DNA from: Phylloscopus collybita
Lineage: Eukaryota; Chordata; Aves; Passeriformes; Phylloscopidae
Direction of reading: 5' to 3'
Assembly (NCBI GenBank): GCA_027886175.1
Contig: JAJNNQ010000027.1
Span: forward strand, 5,904,001-5,968,000
Length of the DNA stretch: 64,000 nt
The position numbers were made by a program, and so were the translations under genes. Position 1 is the stretch's first letter. The number at the start of each line of letters is the position of its first letter. Below, one piece after another: positions 54,941-64,000 of this stretch. The notes under the pieces were generated by a model. It did not search any database. It was not told the DNA's origin and worked only from the letters and a program-made list of their open reading frames with translations.

Positions 54941-57022
54941 ATCTCTAAAATTGCCAGTGCTCGGGGGCCCCTGCCTTGCTGACACGTGCTGCAGCAGAGC
55001 TCCCTCACAGAATGGTTTGGAACAGCAGCAATTTGGCTGTGCTGGGCTCTGAGGTGCCTCAGCCTTTTATTTGGGACTCGAGAGAGCAGCATTTCCTTGA
55101 GGCTCCTGCCACCCTTGTCCACAGAGGGATTCAGTTCTGTGGAAGTTCCTGTGCTGATGTCTCTTCAGCCCCAGGTGGCTGCCAGGAGAAGGTTTCTGCA
55201 GGTGCCAGAGGTCACAGACCACGCTCTGGAGCTCTTAAGGCTTTGGGAAGCCCTGTCCTGCTGGGCAGCAGTGCTGTCATGCACCTACAAGCCCACCTGC
55301 AAACGGGGAATGCAAACGCTTCCAGTCTGCACAAGACCTTCTGAGAGCTGCTGCAATTCCCCTGTGCCCTCCTCAGCCTCCCCACCACCTTCAGAGCCCG
55401 TCACACTCACACCTCTTCCTCTGAATTTGAGAAGCAAAGTGGAAGCGTCAGAAAAATCTGTTACACAGGTGATGCTTCACTTACAACAGCCATGAGAACG
55501 CTGCTGCCACAGGAGCCAAATATATATATAAAGTGCTAAAGATAATGACAGAGTGTGCATTACCAGCCTCTCGTCACTGTACAGTCATTGGTGATAAACA
55601 TGAATCCATGGTGAGCTTCATGCATCTCACCTCCTTTACTGACTATCAGTAAAGGTGACTCCAGGCAGGGGCAGCTTATCTCCAGCAGTGTACCAAGTTA
55701 ATTGAAATGAGCTTAAAACCAGCTCAAATGATCAAATTCCTACGCACACCACTTTGTTTCTCTCTCTCCAGCAATGTGGCAGGCGACCCGCAGAATTACA
55801 ATGTGATGGGAAGTGCCAAGAGAGCTGGTCAGACACATTTGAGGGGGGAAAGAGTGGGGAATTCGGTGAAGAAGCTCGTTTTATTGCTAAACAATCCCTG
55901 CTGTTTGAGAGCTCTGGATGATGATAAACAAAAATACTCATGCAGAATAGATTCATTACTAACATCTCCATGAACTGGTATTTACAGCATTTGTGCTGCT
56001 GCTCACCCAGCCTTCCTCAAACAGTGTTTTTCTTTACACTATGAATTTGAGCAGAAACCAAACATTTATGTGTTATCAGGAAAATTGCCTCTTGCTTATC
56101 CTGTTATCACAGCACATGGGGAGTGATGCTGGGAGGCTGAGGCAGCCAGTCCCACAAAATAATTGCTAAAGAGCATCCTTGGGGTTTCTGTGCACCAGGA
56201 CTTGCTGATGAAGGAAAATGTGAATTATGGTACAGCCCAGCCCAGCACAACTCTCTGTATCAATTTCAGTACTAATCCAGCCACCAATCTTTCCCCTTTT
56301 TCCACCCAAACCTTCTTTTTATACATCAATACCTTCAGTCATGCTCCCCACTAACCCAGACATGGTAGTCCAGGCTTAAGCTGGGTAAACTGAGGCTGAA
56401 GATTATGTGGGAAACAGCCCTTTCTGTGATAAAAGAGAGTGGGAGACCCTGGTTTGTCTGGCCTCAAAGACCTGAGGCCATGGGTGATGCCCCTGACTCT
56501 CTCCTCTGGTTATGGAAAAAACCACACACCTTGGAAAGCAGCTTAGACCTTCCCTCAGAGCACCCACTGCCCAGTAGGAAGAGCCTCCTGTGTCCATCAT
56601 GAATGCAAATAATAAATGCAATTTGTATACAACAAACAGTTCTTTGGACAATCAGCAAGAGCAATAATCACATTCCTAAAAATCACCCAATGAATCAGAT
56701 CCTCTGTTTGCAATGATTGCATTGCTCAAGAGGAGGTCTTGGATCCCTGTATTTCTCCAAGCTAAACTGCTCTCCTCATGGTAACCAATAAATGCACTTG
56801 TTGTGGTGTACTTGGTGCTCATAAGGACAATTACACAAGGACAGCATCGGTGCTGCCAGAAAATGAAATCAGGGGAGGAGGCAGTGGTTGCCAAAGCTGA
56901 GCCTGTACTTTATGAAATCCAATTCTCTCCCAAAGACACAACTCCAGCCCGGCAATATTTGCAGAGGTGACACAACTCATAACATACTCCCGTGATGTGA
57001 AATTCATTGAGGGCAGAAGAAG
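54941..57022. other. Non-coding stretch
   Basis: No gene is recognised. The 169-codon + frame at 54986-55495 is one of the longer non-repetitive frames, but a second overlapping + frame (54976-55344) is open too and neither shows a domain. An ATATATATA run lies near 55520. Confidence 0.5.
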
Positions 57023-57228
57023 ACCAAAAAAAAACCCCAAACCAAACAAAAAAAACCCAAACCAAACGAAACAAAACCCCAAACAACGACAACAACAACA
57101 CCACAAAAAAACCCAAAACCAAAACAAAAAATCAAACCCAAAACAAAACCAAAAAACAAAACAAAACAAACAAACAAACAAAAACCACAAAAAACCCACC
57201 ACCAACAAAACCCCACAAAACCCAAAAA
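57023..57228 (+). repeat. A/C-only low-complexity tract, 206 bp
   Basis: Only two G (57068, 57088) and one T (57132) interrupt A and C. Words are CCAAACCAAAC, CAACAACAACA and AACAAACAAACAAAC. Translations (Lys/Asn/Thr/Pro-rich +, Phe/Gly/Val/Leu-rich -) are artefacts. Confidence 0.95.
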
Positions 57229-59649
57229 TCTCTTAAATTTCAAACACTCCACCATTAAAGGAGTGGACTTTAAAATAAATGCACAATGAGAGGTTATGCT
57301 ATCATCAAAGGAGTAGCCAACACTTTCCAGCATGAGTTAACACAGTGCTGCACTGGCACTTTGCATTTGCAGCTAATCTGCCAATGATTAAATGAGCTGT
57401 TATTGAGCATTTGCCCTGTTGAACTAGGTTTTTCTTTTCCTTATTAATCATTCATTTTGCACTACAGTAGCCTCCTGTCTTTAAGCAAAACATCTTTTTT
57501 TTCCTTTTTTTTTTTTCACTAAGGCAGATTTAACTTTTTTTTTTTTTCCTTTTCTTTCCTCTGGTGATGCCCGTTCTGATCCCAAGAGCAGATAGCTGAG
57601 CAAAAGCATGGACAAAACCTGGGAGAGCCCTAAGGAGCGTGGGGAAGCAAATTCTTTTTGCACTCAAACTTTGGGAGTTGAAAGTAGAGGACATGGCTGG
57701 AGCCACTAAGCTGTGGTGTAAACACGGCCATTTAAGAGGATTTGCATACCATTTATTAACCTTCCAGAGGAACTACACAGACCCCAGTCAGGGAAAACAA
57801 CTGTGTACACATGTTCCTCCCATTCTTGTTGTCGAAATATAGCTTCTGCCAGCCACCCCCCAGCATTTTCCACAGGCAGATAAATACTGGGAATGGGAAG
57901 GGGGTGGGTGGATCCAGACTCTTCCCTGTCCCCTTTGGGTTTGGTGAGGTCTGGGATTCATTTTTAGCTACATTTTAAGAAGAAAAGTGTGAGCAGGCAC
58001 CTGCTGTGCTTCAGGTATTTGTTAATGCCCAGACAGGAAGGTGATCCCGTGATCCAGGAGTCCTTTCAGGAAGGATTGTGGATGTGGGTGCTGGGTGCTG
58101 CTGTGGATCATCTGCAGTGCTGGGGCTGTGGCAGAGCCTGCAGCACCTCTCATGTCCTCAGATTCCTCCACCAAATCCCAGTCTGCATTGGGATCACGAT
58201 CCCTTCATCCTGATTTAGGGTTTCTCCCTCTGCCACCACAGTTTCCTCAGGATCCAGTGGGGACACCAAGGCCTCCTCCCCTCCCTTGGGCACTCCCAGA
58301 TCCCTCCTGGCCCTATAAAGCACCATCCCTGGTTCTCTTTTTGCTGTTACAGGCTGTATTTGCTGCATGCATTTCAAGGTGCTTAATAAAAATTCTCAAC
58401 AGCGAATTTCACAGCCTTCTGGAAAGGCAATCCTCTCTACACAGGCATATTACTGACATTTCTTTTTGAGAAGTTTGGAGGAAACAAAAGCAAAAAACTG
58501 TCTCCACAGCAGCAATTAAATTGGGCACCCACACAGGGTAAGAGCAGACAGCAGGCACACAGGCACAAATGGGGTGGGGAGATGTTGGAGGGAGAAATTC
58601 CAAAGGCACCAACTGCCCCAGCTCCCTCAGAGCTTGAGTAGCATCTCCCCAAAACCTCCCAGCCTGCTTTCTGTTGGGGTGGCTGTGCTTCATGGAGAGC
58701 AGCCAAATGGGAGGGGGTAGAAAATACCCTGGGACTAAGGAGATACAGATTCTTATCCCCATCCTACCACATATTAGCACAGCTCCAGAGTCCCTCCAGT
58801 GCCAGATTATGCCCTTCTTCTGACCCAGAGATGGGGCAACTGCGAGGCATCTTATTCCATTTTCAGTCTCATGTGAAGGGTGAGACAGCACAGATGTTAC
58901 TATTCACACCATCACAATCATTTATTTTCTATTTTCTGATTACTAAATCAAACTATTTTCTGATCACAATCCATTACAAGCGTTTCTTGGCCTATCAGCT
59001 TTTGCCACACAATGCTGTTAAAGCCCTAAAGCCAATCATCTAAAATCACCCCTCGTGGGTCCTACTATGATACATCTTTCATAGTTCCTAGTCCTATTTG
59101 CAAGGCCATCCTTTGAAGCTTGTTTCAAGTTCCACTTCTCTCTCAGCAATGTCTGTCCTGTTCCATGGCATTTCTAAGTCAGCGTTTTCTGTCTCCAGGT
59201 TTGCATACAGATACATCCTCTGTCAGCCTTCTGTCAGGCTTTGAGGTTGCTCCACAAACCCGTTTTCCACACTCCAGTTTCATCTGCAGCACCTGGAGAA
59301 GTGGCCAGAGCCTTGATCTCTGCACTCTGGAACCACTGGTGGCTGTGAGCGTGGCAGTGTCCTGGTGTCCCTGTGCCTTAGCAGGAGTCCTGGTGGGCTG
59401 GCACTGCAGGAAGATGGGTGGTTTTCCACAAATTTCCCTGCAAAGCCCAGATTTCTATCCCTGAGGGTTCTCTGCACCGTTCCAAAGAGGGAAGGCTGAG
59501 TTTGGAGCTGGGGGTGGGTGGGGATGAAGATCAGACATCATCATAAAAGGGTCAAAGGCATCCAGGAGCCCTCCAGCCTCTGCTCCTTCCCCACCACACA
59601 CACCAACACTCCCGTGCTTCAAAGCTTAATACAAGGATGTTACTAGCTT
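57229..59649. other. Non-coding stretch
   Basis: No gene is recognised. T-rich runs occur at about 57494-57547 (TTTTTTTTCC words). Frames of 124-160 codons at 58095-58891 are open on both strands without recognised domains. Confidence 0.5.
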
Positions 59650-59749
59650 TAAATAAATAAATAGATAAATAAATAAAATCAGAAAAGAAGGCTTGTGAGA
59701 AGAGATTTTTTTCCTCTGAAATTTCTTCTGGTTTTTTTTTTTTTTTTTT
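59650..59749 (+). repeat. (AAAT)n microsatellite and poly(T)
   Basis: AAATAAATAAATAGATAAAT-type repeat at 59650-59679, followed 52 bp later by an 18-T run (59732-59749). Confidence 0.9.
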
Positions 59750-59946
59750 CACTTTAAACACATGTTTCACTCACTTTTCTCTTTGGTTTAGAAGCCTGGA
59801 TTTACTAATACATTTTTTCCTTTCACATAACAGCGTGTTGTAAAGTTTACTCTGCAAGCACTGCAAAGGAAAAGCTTTAAAATCAAGCTCTATAATTGAT
59901 TTTTTTTGTTGATTTTTGATTAAACTACAGGACCTCTGCCATTGTC

Positions 59947-59968
59947 ATAGGGTTTTATAAAACCCTAT
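59947..59968. repeat. Perfect 22-bp palindrome without spacer
   Basis: Two 11-bp arms, ATAGGGTTTTA and TAAAACCCTAT, meet with no spacer. It could be a cruciform-capable site or a dimeric protein site. GGGTTTTA resembles no motif I can name with confidence. Confidence 0.85.
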
Positions 59969-61742
59969 TGTTATGTGCTTGCTATTCAGGTTATAATTTT
60001 TTTTTTTTAAGAATAACTTCTTTAAGCACTTAATGTAATAAAATCCACCTTCATAATATCTACTCTACCACTAAAAATCCAACACCACCTTCCAAAACCC
60101 AAGGTGAACATGCAATTGAGGAAGAAATCCTGACATCCAATATGCTAAAGATATGTTTGGAAAGTGTAATTAATGTAAGACAGAAAGCAAAAAAGAAAAG
60201 TTCTGAAATCTCTCCCAGCAATCACATACTTCACAGTGTAGTACAAATGCAGTTCCAAGGGCTATTTTTAGCCTGGCACACACGGGTATATTGTTACCCA
60301 GCCTGCTGCTTGAAGTAATTTTAAATATCTTTCTGATCAAAGAAGATGCTATAGTCAAGAGCAGGCACAGAAGTCATCCTTATCTTGCATTCTCCATGAG
60401 AACATTTGACCTTCCTGGTTTGGGTTCATTTGACAAGAGTTTGCTGGCTGCTGGAAGATCTGCATCTCATGTAGAATGATTATAATAAAAGTTGGTATCA
60501 CAAACCCCTACACAGAGCAGCATTCTCTTTACCAACCAAAAGGTGACATTTTCCAAGCTGTTACCTAGAGAGCAAAGGACAAATGGAAAAGATCAGTCAC
60601 ATAACAGCAGCATTATCATAACATCCCATGGCAATTTCAGGGTCCTTTGAAGGCCAGATGCTCCTGCTCCATATCTAAATTTCCTGTAATAAGAGACTCA
60701 ATGGAAACACAAACGTGGCAAAGTAAAAAAATCCTGGCTAACCTGCAATTTCAAGTAATTTTCTGTTTAGAATTGGTCAATGTTTTGCAGTGTGAGAGTG
60801 GAACATTTTCCCTGCTGCGCCAAGGAGAGACAACAAAATATTGAGAGTGAAGTTGTGCAAAAGGCTGTGGACAGACTGGAGCTGTTGGGCTGGCTCAGCT
60901 GGGTGGGGGCTGCAGCTGAGGAGCTGCAGGTGAGGCTGAATTCCCTCAAAGGGCAGGAATTTTCTGGCAGGATCCCACCTCATTCATCCCCGACAGCTGC
61001 CTCACAGCAAACACAAGACACCCTAGGACTGATAATCCAAAACCAACCCTGAGAAAGGAAAAGCTTTTTGGTGGTTTCTTCCCACGCCAATGCAGACAAC
61101 TTCCAATGATTTAAAAAAATGTTTGGTGCTGCTGCAACATATTGAGTGTATCTGTTGTTGGTATTCAGTGCTCAGACTCTTCTGAAGCCTCCAAAATTTG
61201 CAAATCAGGGTTTAGAGTGAAACCCAAGAAAAGCCAGTCCCTCACAAGACCTGAGCATGGTTTGGGCTCAGCCCCTGGGTACACCCCCAGCAAGCTAACA
61301 TATTCCAAACTCTGCAAGATCCATTTCCTTGCACAGATGGCAACCTTGCATGGAAGGTCCACAGCGAACTCTAAAACTGTCATTTCAACCAAACCCTCAT
61401 GTTGGCCCTGCCTTTCTTAGGCCAAAATCCTGCCAGACTATCTGCAGGAGCTGGGGAAAGAGACTGGCTTTAGGAGAGTGCAAACTGACTTCATTGGAAC
61501 TACTGCCAAGCCAGGCTGATGGAAATAAGAGGAAAATCACTGTCCTCCAGCCTGAATTCCCAAAGGAAGCAGAGCCTTTGCACAGCCCTGGTTCCCACTT
61601 GCTCAGCCAAAAGAGAACAAAAACAAATAGGGAAGACAGAGGACAACATCCACAGAGTCTGACCAATGCACGGATCTACCTGGCCTTGCCCTGCTAAATC
61701 ATCTCAAAATACAGGCTGGTTTCTTGGTTGTTGTTCTTTATT
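59969..61742. other. Non-coding stretch
   Basis: No gene or repeat family is recognised. A+T-rich DNA at 59970-60480 with T-runs, then unique DNA. The 122-codon + frame at 61329-61697 has no recognised domain. Confidence 0.5.
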
Positions 61743-61820
61743 TATATATATATATTTAGGAAAAAAAAACCCAACAAACAACAACAACAACAACAACAAC
61801 AAAAACCCAACCAAAAACAA
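61743..61820 (+). repeat. (AT)n, A-run and (CAA)n compound repeat
   Basis: TATATATATATAT (61743-61756), then GGAAAAAAAAACCC, then (CAA)n through about 61803 and ACCCAACCAAAAAC. Another A/C-only patch on the + strand. Confidence 0.92.
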
Positions 61821-62157
61821 AGGAAAAAGGAAAAATCGATTCTTCCATGATTTACAGTGGGGTTAAGGCAAACGTGAAGCCCATGTTAAGGCGGTTCATC
61901 TCATGATAAGGCAGCAAAAAGGTCAACAAATTACTCTCTCCCTAATGGTTCATTTGAACCAATGAAAACAGGATATTTTATCCTCCCGGGTCAGGCCTCC
62001 TTAGAAATCCTACGTCCCCTTCCCTCCTTCCCTCCTCAGCCTCCCGTTACACCCCCCTCCCTCTCTCCCGCTCCCAGCCCCTTTCTTTTAACTCTCTATC
62101 TCTGATCCTCCAAGGTGACCTTTTCTCCCACTCCTAATACCGAATTTTCTGGCTGAG
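61821..62157. other. Non-coding stretch, pyrimidine-rich
   Basis: CCCTTCCCTCCTTCCCTCC and CCCTCCCTCTCTCCC words at about 62015-62070. No gene is seen. Confidence 0.5.
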
Positions 62158-62335
62158 TGCCGCTGCTGCCGCCCTGGCCGGGGGTCCCTGGGCTGCGGGG
62201 GCCGCGTTTGGAGCTGCAGCCCATCAGCCTCGGGCCGGGCCGATGCTGCTGTGCCCAGCGGGAAAGGAGCGCGGAGCCCCAGCGCTGCCGAGGGAGAAGC
62301 CCTGCGGTTCCTGCCCCGCTTGGGAGAGGCTGATT
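62158..62335. promoter_or_regulatory. Compact CpG-rich cluster
   Basis: I count about 16 CpG in 170 bp (GGCCGGGGG, GGCCGCG, GGGCCGGGCCG, AGCGCGGAG). An open frame of 84 codons on the - strand spans it, but GC-rich DNA lacks stops and no domain is seen. It sits beside two enhancer-like stretches, so it may be an orphan island or the edge of a promoter outside the window. Confidence 0.4.
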
Positions 62336-62399
62336 TGGCCATCGGAGCCTCCTCAGTTGTAACCCCTGGCAGGGGATGATCCAGGGTTCTCCCGCTTTA

Positions 62400-62850
62400 G
62401 CCAGAGCTGGAGCAGCCAGCGCTAACTGCTGCCTATTAGGAATAGCTATCACATCTAATTGTTATCCTTGCCGCTGATTGAGGGGGGAAGTGCAGGGATG
62501 GGAAGTTCAGCCGGGTGACATGATGCAGTTTTAATGAGTCTCTCTTTTTCTTCCCCTTTCCTTTTTTTTTTCTTTTTTTTTTTTTTCTTTCTTTTCCCGC
62601 CCTCGGCCTGGCTGTTTTAATATGGAAATACAGTAAATTCTAACAGAATCGGGCTGGCACGCAGAGCACAAGACCGAAGGCAAACCTCCGGGAGGCTTTC
62701 AGCAGTGGCCAGGCAGCAGTAGCAATACAGAAGCAATTAGTCCCTTAAAGTTCTTTAGCGCAGGGCCTTTGGAAGGGGGTGGACACTAGATTAAGCCCTG
62801 CTTCATTTGCCTATTTATTCAGCTGTCAGGAGGCTGAAAGGGTTAAGCGG
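62400..62850. promoter_or_regulatory. Candidate conserved element pair
   Basis: GCTATCACATCTAATTGTTATCC at about 62446-62468 and GAAGCAATTAGTCCC at about 62731-62745 flank a T-rich run (62561-62586). Mixed composition with homeodomain words and scattered CpG, no repeats. A plausible enhancer pair, untested. Confidence 0.3.
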
Positions 62851-62945
62851 CGTGGTGGAGCAGAAAGCCTCCCCAGTGACCGTCCCCGGCAGGCAGCGCT
62901 GGCTCCACCGCGGCACCGCAGCCTGGCCCCACGCATTAAACAGCT

Positions 62946-62996
62946 AAAAAAAAAAAAAAAAAAAAAAAAAAAGTACTTTTCTCTCCCCCCCCCCCC
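62946..62996 (+). repeat. 27-A run followed by 12-C run
   Basis: A at 62946-62972, then GTACTTTTCTCT, then C at 62985-62996. The C-run gives a G-run on the - strand. Confidence 0.93.
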
Positions 62997-63720
62997 GTCA
63001 CTCTCCCAGCAGATGCAGAGCTGCGAGGTGGGGCGGCAGCACAACCTGACTCAGCAAAGGCTCCTGATGTCAGCGCAGCCCCATCGGTGCTGGAATTCAT
63101 CCCCAGCAGAGGCGAGCGGAGCCCGGGGCTGCTCCCAAAGCCAAGCACAGGCTCTGCAGCGTTAGCCCCACTTTAGACACAGAGGATTCCTGAGCTGGGG
63201 TGCGTGTCTGACACCCGGAGAGGCCGCTGCACAGCGACGGGCTCTCCTGTCTCTAAATAATGGGGAGATTAAGCTCCACCTTGGGATCCGGTTTGTATTT
63301 GTTCCTTGCCTTGCTTCCCCATCCCCGCAGCCGTGCGTGTGTCCCAGCCGCGCATCCCAGGGCTGCCCTGCACATCCCGGCTCCCAGTCCCCACATTTCA
63401 GCAGCAGCAGCAGATTGAAAAAGTTAACTCTCCCAGTGTAGTTGTTTTGCTTTGTACGCCTCGACGCGCACACTGGGCAAGCGACTGCGTCTGTCCCAGG
63501 GAAGGTTTTAATTACAGCCTCATGTTTGTGGTGCATGACCAGTTTATCCCCAATATAGGTCACTAATTTGGATTCTCTTTCGGCTGGAGGATCCCGTAGT
63601 GCTGCTCGCTGTGATGTCTGGCAGCTCGTACCCAACCCCAGAGCTTTTGCTCTTTCTCTCTGCCTTGTTTGAGACACAAATTCGAGAGAATCTGTTTTCA
63701 CAAGCTAAGAAACGCGTGTG
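62997..63720. other. Non-coding, moderately GC-rich stretch
   Basis: Scattered CpG at 63200-63500. A 179-codon - strand frame (63162-63701) is open without a recognised domain and overlaps an open + frame. I see no promoter or exon that I can support. Confidence 0.45.
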
Positions 63721-63824
63721 TTTGGTTGGTTGTTGTTCCAGGTGTTTTTGGTTTTTTTTCTGGGTGTGGTTTTGTTTTTGTTTTTGTTCTTTTGGGGTTT
63801 TTTTGTTTGGTTTTGTTTTGTTTT
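63721..63824 (-). repeat. G/T-rich tract (A/C tract on - strand)
   Basis: TTTGGTTGGTTGTTGTTCC, then GTTTTTGGTTTTTTTTC and TTTGGGGTTTTTTTGTTTGG words. It is the only stand-alone tract of this family in the opposite orientation. Confidence 0.9.
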
Positions 63825-64000
63825 CCTTGAAGAATTAAAAATGCAACCTCTTTGAAATGTATTTCGAGGCAGGGCTCACACACAATCATACACACTCAGA
63901 GGAGGGATGCCAGTGTGTACAGACCTCCAAACAGAGAGAGAGCATGTAATGCAATTTTGTTGTAGCATATCACTGAATTTTGTTGATATAATAACCTGAA

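Noticed and set aside
1..64000. CRISPR arrays, prophage, operons, toxin-antitoxin or other prokaryotic systems
   Set aside because: No regular repeat-spacer arrays, no dense co-directional coding frames, and the base composition and repeats are avian.

Overview
The window reads as nuclear DNA of a bird, most likely a songbird (passerine). Three things point there. Several truncated CR1 LINE 3' ends carry the ATTCTGTG-type terminal repeats typical of birds. No Alu-, B1- or L1-type mammalian repeats are visible. One 764-bp solo LTR at 48368-49131 resembles the ERVL-type LTRs I know from zebra finch and other passerines (family recognition from memory, not a search). No bacterial, phage, plasmid or CRISPR feature is present.

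I found no convincing protein-coding gene. The longest open frames are translations of A-rich, A/C-only or GC-rich low-complexity DNA and show no domain, so I do not annotate them as genes. The window is best read as intergenic or intronic sequence. Several strong acceptor/donor pairs could be exons: + strand at 1140-1205, 3267-3312, 23471-23523, 27753-27815, 28598-28690, 39207-39294 and 40021-40072; - strand at 23911-23974 and 33504-33545. Pseudo-exons of this quality are common in vertebrate introns, so confidence is low to moderate. The best are 23911-23974 (-) and 27753-27815 (+).

Layout. 1-8.3 kb: A+T-rich, with two enhancer-like stretches (about 1.5-1.9 and 4.8-5.7 kb) and two perfect inverted repeats (6166, 6535). 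8.3-12 kb: a 373-bp tract of A and C only, a compact CpG cluster (8841-9000), and a second A/C tract with a (CA)n core. 12-23.4 kb: mostly featureless, with one MIR-like SINE piece and one CR1. 23.4-29.1 kb: the densest group of splice-like and regulatory-like signals, with two RFX X-box-like motifs, a POU-type palindrome and small CpG clusters. 29-40 kb: CR1 and MIR-like relics, including an apparent CR1-into-SINE nesting at 36.2-36.9 kb, plus AT-rich enhancer-like stretches. 40-48 kb: a TATA box next to a perfect CRE at 42.76-42.79 kb and a GC-rich patch at 46.5-47.0 kb. 48.3-49.2 kb: the solo LTR, inserted inside a 58-bp tandem repeat. 49-64 kb: long poly(A) tracts (up to 43 A), another A/C tract, a perfect 22-bp palindrome, and a CpG-rich, enhancer-like end at 62.1-63.5 kb.

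Nothing here amounts to a new molecular system. The observations best supported by the sequence are the LTR inside a minisatellite, the strong strand bias of A-runs and A/C-only tracts, and the exact palindromes.
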